Source of the DNA: Ursus arctos
Lineage: Eukaryota; Chordata; Mammalia; Carnivora; Ursidae
Assembly: GCF_023065955.2 (NCBI RefSeq)
Contig: NW_026622985.1
Location: 77,923,931-77,987,930 of the forward strand
Direction of reading: 5' to 3'
Length of the DNA stretch: 64,000 bases
The position numbers and the translations under genes were made by a program. The notes below the pieces were generated by a model that saw only the letters and a program-made list of their open reading frames with translations, searched no databases and had not been told where the DNA came from. Positions within the stretch are counted from its first letter, which is position 1; every line of letters begins with the position of its first letter. Below are positions 45,916-58,999 of the stretch, one piece after another.

Positions 45916-47525
45916 CTCTGGAGAAGCATTCCATATTATTAATATTTCCTCTAATCTTAGTTGGCATTCTATTAGCATTCTTCACTGATACTGCATAGCG
46001 AATAGAGAACTTAAATGTATCAATATAGACCTTTGTCCTCAATTCTATTAACTGATTCAGTGCAATATAAACTGCCTCAGGTTGAACACCCTTTCTACCT
46101 AACTCAAACGCTATAATTCAATCACTTCTGATTCTTATTCCATCTTTCAACCCGACAGCCTCTTCCCATTTATTTCCTTCCCCTTCTCATGCTTCAGACT
46201 CAACAAAATCCATATTCCAGCTCTACTGTACTGCTTACCAGAGATTTGATAATCCCCAAATAGCAACTAGGTAGATTTATAGTAGTCTGTGTCATAACAG
46301 CTGGGGGATATAAAAGGCAGTGTGTTTTTCCCTAGTCATAATCCTTAAATGCAGGTGATAACATCTTCTGTGATCTATTTGGAATTCTTTCTCCCTTAAA
46401 TAAGAGTACATTGTCTTCCTGCAGTGGGTACTCACACCCCCAAAACCGTATCTACAGAAATGTATCAAAGCATCTCAATGTTGCCAAGCTTCACATTAGC
46501 TGTGTTTTCGGTTGGACTATGGGGTGGATCAAATTTAGATTTCTAGGAAACCTACCAGGTGCTTTGCACCGTGTTAGATACTGGGAAAATAATTACAGTT
46601 CCTGGACTCCAAGAACTCACAATGTAAAATAAAGAAATAACTATAATTTAATGTAATAAGTATAATAAAGGAGAGAGGTACAATTGGCCAGGCCCCGAGG
46701 GTCGTGTGATACCCAGGCAGGAGGAAACATCATCTGTTCTCAGCAAGTTACCATGGCAGCAAGAATGCCAGCTGACCATTTAGCCAGATTACATAGGTGA
46801 AAGTCATCTAGCAATTGCCATTAGGTTTGTACATACCTGAGCACAAAACCTGGGTCAGGAAAAACAACTGAAAAAGAAAGAAACTAAATGATCATAGTTC
46901 TGGTCACATTTCCGGTGGAGATCTAAAGTACACTAATGTGCCGTAAATGCGAAGATTAATGTGGGTCAAGCCCTCCATCTTCAGGGTGGTGGTAGAAGGA
47001 CAGGAAAGAACTTCCAGGCCAAACACCTCAGGCTCAGCCTCTTTTTTTCTTTTCTTTCTTTTTTTTTTAATCCCAGGGAGCCATTTAAATGTCACCATTT
47101 TCTACGTGTGCCATTGCAGAAATGTGGGAAGTGGGAAGCACTGGAAGGATACGCCGCAGACGTTTAGATTAAAATTAAACTGGTTAATTGATTCACTGAT
47201 TTATTTTTTCCTCGATAAAGACATTAGTGGATGTCATCAGTTTGAAGCAGCAACACTGATGAAACCCAAAGACCAGCAACACGAAGATTTGCTATTTAAC
47301 TTTGTGATTTATTTATTTCTTTTTGAAAACTGCTTCTGTGGATAGGATTTATATAGATCTTTTAAAAAATGGGAAAAAAGATTGGATTCTACTCTTTATA
47401 TTTTTGTTATATTCAAGATATATCTGTTATCTGTAAATAGTTGATAAGTAGATATAGATTAGTGTCTTGAATTCAAGGAAAAGAATCCAATATTATCATG
47501 GAGGAATCTGATTTTGAAGTCTTTT
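45916..47525. other. Unique intronic sequence, with one old repeat end
   Basis: At 46545-46680 an accaggtgctttgcaccgtg block and following text resemble a common old mammalian repeat whose family I cannot name. The rest, including open frames of up to 132 codons near 46947-47345, shows nothing recognisable. Confidence 0.45.
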
Positions 47526-47527
47526 AG

Positions 47528-47603
47528 CAACTGTTGAGCAGCTCAAGCTTTTCATCCATAAAGAGCAACTGTTGAGCAGCTCAAGCTTTTCATCCATAAA
47601 GAG
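47528..47603. repeat. Perfect 38-bp tandem duplication
   Basis: Two identical 38-base units at 47528-47565 and 47566-47603 start caactgttgagcagctcaag. The unit contains the palindromes gagcagctc-like and aagctt. Confidence 0.97.
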
Positions 47604-50600
47604 CCACTGAGTGGTTACGTTGTGTGAAGCTGGGAATCCTCTGAAAGATTCTCCAGGCAAGGCAAAGAAAAATAACAATGTAGCAAATGGGAAATCTCTT
47701 TATCTGAGCTGCTTAAAGCACTTTTAAAGCTGTGGTTCCCCTCTTTCCCATAAACTAAGGGTACTCTTTAGAAGTATTCATATAAACAACAACAAAAAAA
47801 ACAAAACACAAAAAACCAACAACTTCTGTTTACTAAAGGATCTTCCACTAAGAGGTACTCCGCTACCTGAAACACATCCTGCGTCTTCCCTGTGCTTGCT
47901 GCTGCCTTCTTTTTGACGGATACCCTGGGGTCATGGCTCCGGCTGTGAGTAGAGTCTTCAGGAAGTAGGGAGTTTTTCTAAACTGACTCATGGTGAGGGC
48001 GGAGGGACCTCCAATCAAGGCTAGGTCTCCTCCACTGTTTTAAATTTAGATGATAAAAATACAATTTTAACCAACAATTTGAAAACTGTTTTTAATTCAG
48101 GAGTGTCTTTGAAACTCTGTAAATAATTCTTGTTAAAGCTTCCCACTTGAGCACCTTTCTCGAATCCTGTCTTTCAAATTCCCAAGGCTTCTGTCTACAA
48201 AGCTCTCTATTACATTGTTTCTTCCTATTTTCCTAGCATTTTATTCACTCTGCCTCCCTTATTAATTCAATAAAAATTGTGTGCCAGGGTCTATGCTAGG
48301 AATTAGAATTAAAAAGATGAGTAAATTGCAGCCCCTCCCCTCAAGGGGTTTATAGTCCAATAGAGAACACTCTACTAGTCCCTTTTTTTAAATTAGTTCA
48401 GTACTTAACTTTTATACCTCTAAGAGTATCACATAAAATGTGCATATTGCAGAAAATCTTTCCCAAACTGATATTCTACTTACTATTATTTTTGGTTGCA
48501 TGGACAATTTATAATTAAAACCTAGAATTTCCTCTGACACAAAATTTTAAATGAAGATACATGAAAATAAAGTTAATTACAGAATTTTAGGGCAGGAAGG
48601 GGTCTGTAGAGATCTTTTAGTGTAATGTTCTCATCTTCCTGACAAAACACCAGTGCCTGGAGAGTGAAATCATTTTATTTACTCAATAAATATAATTGGA
48701 GCATCAACCATATGCCAGGCACTGAGGCAGAGGCTGGAAATACAGGAATGAGTGAGATCCACACTACCTGACTGTGTCGTTAATAATTACACACATAATT
48801 TACTTGTGATTGTAATTGCTATAAATGAGAAGTAGGAGATGCTGAAAAAGTACAAACGGGGTGATGAAACCCAATCTATCCACTCAGGGGCTACTTCTCT
48901 CCGAAGGTCTCGTTAAAGATGGGACTAAATGAGCAGCTCACTCAGGTTGCACAGCTAGTGAGACGCCCAGCTGAAACTGCAAGTCAAGTTTCTGAAGGCA
49001 GGAGAGGCAGATCTCTGTTATAAACTGGCAAGTTGCCTACTCGTGGTTATCTATGGCACACTGACGATAAAACTGTCGGTAGAAGATTGTCTGTTTTGTT
49101 TGGAAGCTTACCTCGCTCCTGCCTGGCCGTCTGTTCATCTTTCAACAACAGTGTTGCCAACATATATAAACCCCATTTCTCTGATCAAGAAGCACGTATT
49201 GCCACATGTTGTAGTTTCCCAATAGTGGAACTTGCTTTTTAGTTATTTTGTATCTTTAATGCCTTTTATGTCCAGAAAAATGATTATTACATCAAAAAAA
49301 ATTTTTTGTAAAGGATAATAGAATTGAGGAAATGCAGTTTATACACGTATATTAAATATCTGGATGTGTATTTTTCCAATAATTTCTTTCTGATAGGGAG
49401 GTCTTGCCTCTCTGTGCCATGCAATACAATCTCTTTAACCATGCAAAGCAAGGAAGGAGTGTTTTAGATTTACAACTCCTGTAAATAACTTATTTATCAC
49501 GAATATACCCATTTTATCACTGTCTATGTGCCCTGACATACTGCTGACTAATATTATTAGTAGTGTGCTTGGCTTGGGGAATGCAAAGATAACCGACCTT
49601 GGGCTGTTCACCCGGAAGTATTTGTTACCTAACTTTTTGGTGAAATCCAGGTCCCATGTGTGGTAATGAGCAATGCCCTTAGTGCTTGTCAAAGGAGGCC
49701 AGTCAACTGACACCTGGAGAGTTTGTTCTTTATGCAGTCAATTCACTTTTATTGATTCCTACAGATAGACACACACGCACACGTGCATGTGTCTGAGTCA
49801 CACTACCATCTTCCTCTTTTCTGTGTATGGTTTCTTAAGATAAGAAAAAAAACTTACTCATTTTTAGAATCTAAAAACTGATTCTGGAACTTATGAATAA
49901 GTACTTTAGAAATATTTGAAGGAACAGTGAGCAGGTAGAGAAAATAAATGGTTAGGCAGCCAATTCTTTGACTCCTCAGTTCCTATACTTTTGATGCCTC
50001 ATCTTGAGCAGATTCTTCTGCAGAAAAAGCCAGCCTCTAACAAATCCTCTCCCCCTATTGCTTTAGGATTCCTCAACAGGTGCCTCCTTATGTAACCAAA
50101 GTCGCACTCTACTGCTCTGTGGCAGCGGCTTTGTCATCTTCAGCAGCTCTGTCCCCCTTCAGAGAGTAGTCTGTCCTCTCTGTCCACACCCCGCTGAGAG
50201 TGGCTCATCACTTCCATTTATCCCGTCCATTGCCAAAACTGAATCTACGAAGGTGCTCTCCCAGTGATCCCAGAGCTACAGGTGCTGCTCCCTGACCGCG
50301 ACAGGTTAGCGTAAGATTGCAAAGCAGCCCGCGAGTACGGTGCATACCTCTTATCCCAGCACCTATTCCTTACCAAGGAAGAGAAAAACTAGGCTGCAGC
50401 TCAAAGATTTGCAGATCTGAGATGTTTCTTCCAAACTGAACCAACCAATCACCTCTGACAGAACAGGGACCTTGTCTCATTCCCAAGTACATAGACTTCC
50501 AGGTATCATGCTGACTTGTATTTTTCTTTCAATTGCTAGATACATATTTTTAGAGGCAGGCATAGGAAGATCCCTCTCAAATGGTAAGTTAGCTTGAATG

Positions 50601-50949
50601 ATCACCTCTTCACCAAAACCATATTTCTAATCATAAATGATATGTATCCAGGGAGTATTCCACAAAGGCACAATTATTATTTTTTTTTACTCTGGAAATT
50701 AATTTTTTCCTTTTTCCATTATTCACCATGTTCATTATTTTTAGTCAGATCTCATGGATGATCCTCTCCCCTCTTTACGAATGTGTTTTACTTTGATTTT
50801 ATGACCATCCCAAACCCAATATCTAGAAATAAATTAACAACTGCTCTAAGTATAAAGAGTGTCATTCAAAGCCAGGAAGCTTCAAGACTAAACTGGATCT
50901 ATCCTTACTAATTCCCAAAACACTTTTGAATTATACTATCTTTCTTAGC
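47604..50949. other. Mostly unique intronic sequence
   Basis: Short old-repeat traces occur at 48255-48365 (tgtgccagggtctatgctag) and 48575-48770 (atgccaggcactgaggcaga), families not named. The rest of the interval holds nothing I recognise. Confidence 0.45.
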
Positions 50950-51150
50950 ACAGATCTCCTTACCCCATAAATATCTGTGCATATGTTCATTTCCCCTCCT
51001 CTACATGTGATTCTTAGATCAGGGATAGACATTATCTGTTGTTGTATCCCACCCCGACCACATGCCTGACTCATAATAGGCGCTCTCAAAATGCCTGTTG
51101 AAGGACTCACTGAATGACTGAATAAACAAATGAATGAGCAAATGACTAAC
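50950..51150 (+). repeat. L2 LINE 3'-end fragment
   Basis: Terminal L2-type landmarks: catgcctgactcataatagg, then gcgctctcaaaatgcctgtt, then gaatgactgaataaac. Confidence 0.55.
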
Positions 51151-51184
51151 AACAGATTCCCCTTATAGAAGACATAATACCAAT

Positions 51185-51395
51185 CAGGCACCGTGTTAGA
51201 CGATTTTTATAAATGATCTGATTTAATTCTCATAATACTGTAAAGCAGGCATTATCATCCCCAATTTGCAGAGAAGAAAACTGCTGCTTAGAGAGGGTAA
51301 GCAACTTGACAAAGGTTACAAATCTCATAAACGAGAACTTTCATTTGAACTCAAGTCTGTCTTTCTTAAAGGCTGTCCTCTTATTCACGAGGGCG
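51185..51395 (-). repeat. MIR SINE, minus strand
   Basis: Mirror-image landmarks: tttaattctcataatactgt, ggcattatcatccccaattt, then gagggtaagcaacttgacaa. Confidence 0.78.
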
Positions 51396-53312
51396 GGGCT
51401 CAGCGCAGTGTGGTCTGCACTCCTCTGCCCACCACGTTTAGCCCACGAGGTTTTGTCACGCTGCCTCTGGCTGCTTTGGGCTACAATGCAAAAGTGGAGT
51501 GGTCGCAATGGAAACAGTCTAGCCCGGAAGGCTAAAGGATTTATCGCCTGGTCCTTTACAGAAGAGGTGTGTGCTCCCTGCTCTAGGATATACTGAAGGC
51601 ACAGACCACAGGGGTGAGGGGATGGGGAAGGAAAAGCAGAGAATCCTGCCCCAGTGAGAGACGTGGTTTCCATATTTGCTGAACCCACGATTTTCTTTCC
51701 ATTCTCCATTCTAATGCAACTGGGTTATTACGGGATTGCACAACTCCCTAGCAAGGCCCTAATTTAAATTCAGCCAGCCTTTGGTTAGTTAACGTTGGTC
51801 TTGTTCTGTTGCTGCTGCCGCCTTATCTCCTTTCCGTCCCTGTTTGGTGGGATGGCTAGTTCATTCCCAGTGCAGCTTCTGGTATTTCAAGATGAGAACA
51901 GTAGAGAGCTGAAACTCTTGTTAAACAATTAATTAGACTTTCAAAGGGCAGAGATAAGGTAATCACATTCTTCAGCTCTCAATGTAAAGTGTGAAGACAT
52001 TTCGGAACTTAGTAAGCCTTTCTCTTCTCCTGGGTGTCTCTTTCTCCCCTACATCTTGTCTTCCTCCCCCCATATCACCACTTAACTCTTCATACACACA
52101 TTTTATTGAATGTCAAGTATTTGTTGTGTTAATTAAATAAAAGTCAATGCTCCTCTCCTAACACTAAACCAGGCATTTAAATATGTTAACATCTGACATC
52201 AGTTACACAAACAAGATATTTTTGCCCAGACAAGGGCCTAGAGATTAGGGGCTCTTGTTGAAAAGACTTATGGTCTTTGGATGATGGGCAGGTCCTTCTC
52301 TCCCACTGCTCTTTTTATTTATGAATGATGAGTTAGTAGTAGATTAAAGCCCCCCTGGGAGAAAATAAATTTACACTGCATTCTCTTTTCTGTAAGGTAA
52401 TTATTAAAATATTTCTGAGATTTTTAGATAACCCCAAATCATGTCAAAAGGCAGTAAATTGTGACTTCCATGAAATAAGGAAGGTGTTAAATGTGTTCAC
52501 TACTGTATTCTGCATTACCTAGTGCGGTGCCTGGTATGTAAGTATTTGTGGATGAAGGGAAGGTAAGCGGGAGGGAGGAAATGACCCATTTTGTGTATTA
52601 TCACACTTGGCTCCCAGTAACTTTTGCTATGACTTGTTTCTTTCTGATGGGACACTGTGAAAGAGAATACCCTATTTCACATGTTGATAGATGAAGTTTG
52701 AGGGAGTGAGGCAGAACTCTACATCTGGGGTGGAGGTGTCCTCAAGCAATAAGCTGAAGATACCAGAAGATGGCTTGAGTGTCCTCCATATCTGGAGGAC
52801 TATAAGACTAACTGCACTGGGACACCCTCAGGAGAAGCAAAAACCAGTAAGTGGCCTGTCCAGGGGCAGTCCCTGAGGAGTCTGGCCTGGAGAGGTTTTG
52901 CTGCTTTCTAGCACATGGAAGCAGATCTGTGACAAGAGGGACAGGTTCATGGGAACATGTAACCAGCGCTACGGAGTCTCAGGATTATTTGGGCAGGGAA
53001 AGTCTGGGAAAAGCCTGGATGTTCTACTAGTTGAGAACTGGGGACCCACGCACCTTGTGTTCTGTGTATTGTGTAAGGCTGACTGTGTTAATCACAGGTT
53101 GCTGAAGCCCAGAAGCTTGGCCATTCCATGTCACCCTCTATTGCCTTTCTACACTGTAAGCTCAGTGGAAAACGATGTGCCAACATCTCAATGACTCTGT
53201 TACCAATCCCTTCAGCCAAAGGTATGGGACAGACTAGCCAGAAGTCATTGGCTTGGCTTGTCCCTATCAGAGTCCCTAAACCCCTACAATTCTAGTAGCT
53301 CACCTCCATCTG
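51396..53312. other. Unique intronic sequence with a candidate regulatory cluster
   Basis: No gene recognised. A moderately GC-rich patch at 51380-51480 has open frames on both strands without coding features. A non-repetitive motif cluster lies at 51890-51990. Confidence 0.5.
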
Positions 53313-53338
53313 TTTCTCTCTCCCTCTCTCTCTCTCCC

Positions 53339-53410
<72 letters not shown>
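53313..53410. repeat. Pyrimidine tract followed by long (TA)n
   Basis: A tc-rich stretch (53313-53339) is followed by about 34 uninterrupted ta units (53342-53410), which abut the 3' end of an old L1 on the minus strand. This is by far the longest TA tract in the window. Confidence 0.97.
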
Positions 53411-53415
<5 letters not shown>

Positions 53416-54540
53416 ACTATGAAATATAATACACATACAGAAAACTGATCAAAACCTAATCCTATACCGTAAAGAATTATTACAAAACAGAGTTTTGAGT
53501 AACCACCACATGGGTCAGGAGATACAGCACTGTTGGCATTTTCAGATGACCACTCCATACCCCCTGCACCCTCATGGACCCTCTGATACTCTTCCCAGTC
53601 ACCAGTCTCTCGTCTTGTCAAAAGAGAAGCCCTCTTACTTTTAGACAATATTTCCTTGATTTATGTTTTACCATTTCCACCGAAATATGCATCTGGGGCA
53701 TCCCTAAGGCTTTTCGTTTAATTTTCCCTGTTTCGTAAGCTTTATATAAATAAAATCAAACTTTTTTTTTTTCCTACTTGAACTTTATCTAATGGAATCA
53801 GTTTATCTGTTTGGCTACTTTTGATCTGGCTTGCAAGAATCACCTTCATGGTTTTGTTTATACGTACTTCTTTGGTTTTCATTGCTGAATGGTATTCCAT
53901 TACACAGACATGCTATAATTTGTATATCAATTCCAGCATCGATGAATATTTGGGTTATTTCTAGCTTGGTTTTATGCACATCACTACTATAAACATTATT
54001 CTTTTAAATATGTCCTGAAACAAAGAGATGTGTATTCCATTAAGTATGTAACTAAGAATGGAATTGGTAGATCAGTTGGTATGCCAGTCTTCAAACATAA
54101 CAGGTGGTGCCTGTCTGGTTCATAGAATGATTGAGCCAATTACTCTCCTATCAGCACTATGTGAGAAATTTTACAGCTTCAGATCCTTGCCAATACATGA
54201 TATTCTCAGTATTATTTATAGATATAGATAGATTCTTATAGATAGATATTGCTATTATATTGGGGGTTTAATTTGCATTTCCTAGATTATTCATGGGATT
54301 TAAAATCATTTTAACTTTTTTTTTTGTTTGTGAAGTATATATCAAATTACATTTTCTTTTTTTTCTATTGGGTTGTCCACCTTTTTCTCAGTGATCTGTC
54401 TTATTCTTTTCTTAATAGGTATTCCAGAATATATACAAGCACTTCACTTGTTATATATATATTGCGAGCAGCCTGTCCCATACTCTGGCTTGCCTTTTCA
54501 TTTTCCCTAAATCCAATAGGAGGAGACTTATGTTAGGAAT
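53411..54540 (-). mobile_element. Old L1 LINE 3' region, minus strand
   Basis: The text mirrors an old L1 from its 3' untranslated region inward: a taatacacatacagaaaact block, gctgaatggtattccattac near 53885, tggtagatcagttggtatgc near 54065, then tttaatttgcatttcctaga near 54267. Order and orientation are consistent throughout and the frame is broken. Confidence 0.78.
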
Positions 54541-54921
54541 TGTTAATTAAACCTTGGAGAAGTGGGAACTCAGAAAAGGTCATTTGAAGGTAAATCTTGA
54601 ATATACATTCTTTTTTTTTTTTTTCAGGAAATTAAGTAGGCTTCCAATGAATAGAACAAAGAAACAAGGCTAAAGAGAATATAACCAAAACTTGACAAAT
54701 GATACTTTGGGAGTAAAAGAGATTGTGAAGGAAGAATGGGTAATAGAAAAGCAAAGGATCAAACTTGGATAGCCATATTTAGAGAAGCTGTCCAAAAAAA
54801 AAAAAAAAAAAAAAAAAAAGAACAATAAGATAAGAAAGTTGAAGGGTGGCCCCCGAAGCAGGAAAAAATTCAGGTCAAGAGAGTATCATTAATGATCTCA
54901 ATGGCAGAGCTATAACAGACG
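54541..54921. other. Unique intronic sequence with poly(A)
   Basis: Contains an uninterrupted run of 26 A at 54794-54819. No element was found to which it is clearly the tail. Confidence 0.5.
54794..54819. repeat. Homopolymer (A)26
   Basis: Uninterrupted A run. The sequence before it (about 54600-54793) does not match a repeat I know. Confidence 0.97.
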
Positions 54922-55338
54922 TGATGCTTAATCTCATGTGTCAACTTGGCTAGCCTATGGCATCCAGTTGTTTGGTCAAACACTGGTCTAGATGCTGCTG
55001 TGAGGTATTTTCTCATTGTGATTAACATTTAAATCAGTAGGCTTTGAATAAAGCAGATTATGTTTCATGATGTGAGTAGGTCACATCCAAACAGTTGAAG
55101 GCTTTAAAGGAAACATGGGGATCCTGGAGAATAAAGGAATTCTGCCTCCAGACCAGCTTGGGGTGCCAGACACAATATCAGCTCTTTTCAGCATGCCCGG
55201 TATGTTGTTCACTGGCCTGTCCTGCAGGTAGGACTCACCACAGCCTACAACTGTATGAGCCAATTCCTTAAGATAAATCTCTCTCTGTAGATTTACACGT
55301 TATTGGTTTTGTTTCTCTGAAGAACATTGACCAATACA
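54922..55338 (+). mobile_element. Solo LTR, MLT2-like (ERVL endogenous retrovirus)
   Basis: Begins with TG and ends with CA, as an LTR does. Landmarks: catgtgtcaacttggctagc, agttgtttggtcaaacactg, catttaaatcagtaggcttt, a polyadenylation-like aagataaatctctctctgta, and a terminal gaccaatac. No internal retroviral genes flank it, so it appears to be a solitary LTR left by recombination. Confidence 0.78.
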
Positions 55339-56519
55339 CTAGATGACCCAAGGGTTCTAAAGAGAGCCTGGCAACATATGAACAGAGATGGAAACAAAGT
55401 TTTTTGGAATTAAGGAAATTGAGTCAATATGATGCTTGGATTAATTTCAGAACCATTGAGGATAATGAGAGAAATCATGTGTTTATCATTGATGTTATTG
55501 AGAAAAATAAGTATTCTAAGGGGGAATAAATGATGTCAACAAGAACTGGGGAGAGTGGTATGTAAGGAGAACATGGAACCGCAAAGAAGCATGATTTCTG
55601 AGTGTTGGTGGTAGAACAGGGTCTCGGTGGAAACAAACACAGATTCCTCTTTCTTGTCTTACTAATATAACTGAGAGAGCAGTTTCCTTGACTGAAGAAA
55701 GTTTTCAAGAAAGGTCTATTTATCACCTATTCAGTGATCAATAGAATCCTGGGTATAATTTAAGAAAGGTAAAAGGATTCTCTAAGACTTAGAAGCATAT
55801 TTTCACTTAAAATAAATATTCCCTGTGGTTTAAGAAAAAAGTTAAGAACAGAAATGTTGTGTGGTGGAGTAGAGATGAGCTGGGTGTCAATAAAAGTGAG
55901 TTTGGAAAGTTGTGGATGGAAAGGAAGAAGATAGAAGCTTACAGGTCCTATAGGCCATCTATCAGCTTCAGAGGCACAGAGATCGGGAGTTTGAATTCTG
56001 CACTACTACTTGGATCCCCCACAACATACCCTCGCTTACAACCTGTATGACTATGCAGTGTGAAGCAGAGTTTTCTAGAAATGACCCTGAATACTCTTGC
56101 AGTCATCTGAGCAGTAAATAGCTAGACTTCTCCCAATGGATAGGGTTACAGCGTTCTCCTCACACCAGAAGGACTGCACCATCCCCAGATTCTCATAGCT
56201 GGCTTTCTCACACAACTACAGTAAATAGCTGATGACTAAATGCAGAATGCCTGTCATCCAAAAAAATCTATCTACACTGTCTTGACGTGTTGCTCATTCC
56301 GTGGCCCCATAAAAAAAGCAGTTAGGGGCAATGTTTCTCCACTGGAACATAAACCCACTGTGTATCCAGCAGGTGGCTGGCCTTTATCCACCTCTCAGGT
56401 GAGAGGTTGAAAGGCCCTGGGAATGTGTTCCTCTCTTACTGACATTAACTTGTAGGAGTCCCCAGTAAAGCCTTTTCCTTGCCCATGTGATTCGACAGAC
56501 TCCAACTTGAGCTCTATTG
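55339..56519. other. Unique intronic sequence
   Basis: No gene recognised. The segment 56440-56520 (cagtaaagccttttccttgc) faintly suggests an LTR end, but no LTR start could be found. Confidence 0.45.
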
Positions 56520-56700
56520 CACAATAGTGACCTGAGACAGGTAACAACCATCTTTAGCTTTGATACCCTAATCTGTAAAATAGAAATTATACCAACTACA
56601 ATAATGAGTTACTGTGACGATGGAGCAAGATAATGTGTTTAAGATGCTTAGCACAGGACCCATTTCATACAGCTAATAGAAGAAAATTTAGTTATGGCTA
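56520..56700 (+). repeat. MIR SINE fragment
   Basis: Landmarks: a ctaatctgtaaaatagaaat core, gagttactgtgacgatggag, then gatgcttagcacaggaccca. Confidence 0.7.
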
Positions 56701-58999
56701 AAATAATTAAAACCAAGTAGACTCAATTTCCCAATTAAATGATAATGCCATGGTTCTGGCTTCAACAAAAATCACTTTTTATATAACTGAAAAGAAAGTG
56801 CCCATTAGAGTGTGTGTGTGTGGGGGGGGGTTCAATTAGGGGTACGGTGGCTGGAAAGGACATTAGCAAAAAGGGAGGACCTGGCAGAAGTAGATCTACC
56901 TCTGCAAATTTATCCCACTGACAAGTGTACGTTGCATTTTCACTTGTAAAAGTGACTCAATAGCTACTTTATGTTTGTGTGTGTGTGTAATTTATGAATA
57001 TACCAAATATATGAGATGTCTCTGAATGATCATGGGTAAATCCATTGCCATATGTCTGAACTCTGAGAGGATCTATCTGTGTGTAACAGTTGCTGGATTG
57101 ATTAAATATTTGGGGGATGGGGGTCTGTGTTCTTCTGCTTAACGTGACATGGACAGAGAACTGCGAGCTGGGAAAGTCTCTGGTTATTATAAGGAGGTTG
57201 TCCAGAGGAAAATATAAAAGGTAAGCTCTAATTGTATAAAGTAGTTAAAGCAAAGGCCAATTCTTGTGTTGGATCTGCTTCTGAATTTATTGCTACTCCT
57301 ACTAGGGCTGGCCAGAAGGACTAAAACTTCAGACATGGGTAAGACAACGTTAGAGGAATGAGACTTCACATGGGCCCACTGAGGTGCAGTCTATGTGTCT
57401 GTAGGAATGACCAGGGTCCAGCAAGGAGAAAAGTGAGCATGTGAGCAGGAGAGTGAGTGGAACCCATCAGCTTCTTCATCATGCTGCCCTTGTTCAGGAA
57501 CAGAGCTGGTGAGGGAGGAAGAGGAGACCAGCCCTCGCAACACTCCCTACAGACAACTCAAGGAATGCCACTCAATCGGAATTTAATCCTTTACACTACT
57601 CATCTTTGGGGCTTTTTAAGTGCAAATACAACCAAGAATTTTCAAAATCTTATAAATTAACGGACACTTCGCTCCAAGTGTGAAGGAATGTACAAAGCTT
57701 TTTCTCAATGGTAGCTGTAGGGTAGGGTGGAGAGAAGACCAGAGGTCTGGAATTCCGAGGGAGGGGGAAACAGGCTGGGAGGAGAGGGAACCGGAGGTGA
57801 AAGGCAGTAATGGAAGACAACATTGCCTAATTACAACATGGAGTTAGGCTTTTCCGATGAGGAGGACCTTGACATAGGAGTGGGAGGGCTAACACTCTCT
57901 GAACATTAGTCAGTTCTACTGTGTATCACTGACGTCAGAAAAATACTCTGAGTACCAGAATTTAATTTTCACTCCTCAATCTTTGAAGTTCTGTTATACT
58001 TGGGACAAACTCTGGAATAATGGCAAATATACAGACTGTCTGTAGAATGAGAGGTAAAAACAACAGTGAGGAAATGTCTCTGTGTTGAGTCCCAAAGACC
58101 TTTACATGTTACCCACCAAGGGTAGTGATTGCAAAGGCCACTCTCTATGGCCTTGCTGTCAACACTAGGTGACATGTGTCAAAGGTGTTGAGAAGGGAGG
58201 TGTCTGTCTTCAGGACAAAGCATTATTTTTCCACTTGGAAGGTGTGTTCAATATGCCATCCTGGGAAGATTGAACTCTTCTAGCAGCACATAATGGAAAC
58301 ATACTATGGCACTGAGCAATAATCTGAGAATATTTCAGAATCTCAAAGACTACACTCAATATTGCTTCTCTTAACTGCAGAATATAGAATTTTACACTGC
58401 TCTAACTGGAAACAAAACAAAACTGTAATTTTTCTCTATCCCCTACCACTGTAGAGTTCCTTACTAACTTTGAATTTAGTTAAGATTAATTTAACTGAGT
58501 TATTCCTTCAAGAGTTGATTCCTACCAAATGTCAAATCCTGAAAAACTAAAATAATCACCTTCCAAATATCAATCTTGTAAAACAGATGCAAGATCAGTA
58601 AATTAGTATAGGTCACACTTTATGGGCAAATTCTTTTCACAGCCTAACGCTTTGTGTATTTAACTATTCTCATTAATTTATTTTGGCACAGAGAATGGCG
58701 TTCCCCACCCCCTGCTTCTGCATCCAAACCCTCAACAGGGAAGAGCTGGCTAGAAAAGTAAATAACTTAATAATCACCTCAAACTTCATTAACATTAATT
58801 AGACATGCCACCTCCCTTAAAAAACACAACAGTCATTTTACTGGAATAACAAATGACAAAACAGAAAAACAAATTGTCAACACAGGTACAAAAAACCTGC
58901 TAATTTATTGGAGGCTGGTGGATAATAGGAAGTGTTATATTAACATTATTCCTTTGTGATCCATTTTCAACCATATCCTTTCATTAGCAGGGTTTCTTT
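56701..58999. other. Unique intronic sequence
   Basis: No gene or repeat family recognised. Short TG and G runs occur near 56812-56831, and a purine-rich patch at 57720-57810. Confidence 0.5.

Noticed and set aside
46947..47345. 132-codon open frame, plus strand
   Set aside because: Contains a phenylalanine and leucine run from a T-rich tract and resembles no known protein.
51306..51709. Overlapping open frames on both strands in a GC-richer patch
   Set aside because: Overlap on opposite strands is expected where stop codons are rarer because of base composition. No splice sites or motifs support coding.
53292..53648. 118-codon minus-strand frame with a tyrosine-isoleucine repeat
   Set aside because: The repeat is simply the translated TA microsatellite, with old L1 on one side.
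56440..56520. Second solitary LTR ending near 56.5 kb
   Set aside because: A polyadenylation-like cagtaaagcc is present, but no matching LTR start, terminal dinucleotides or target duplication could be found.
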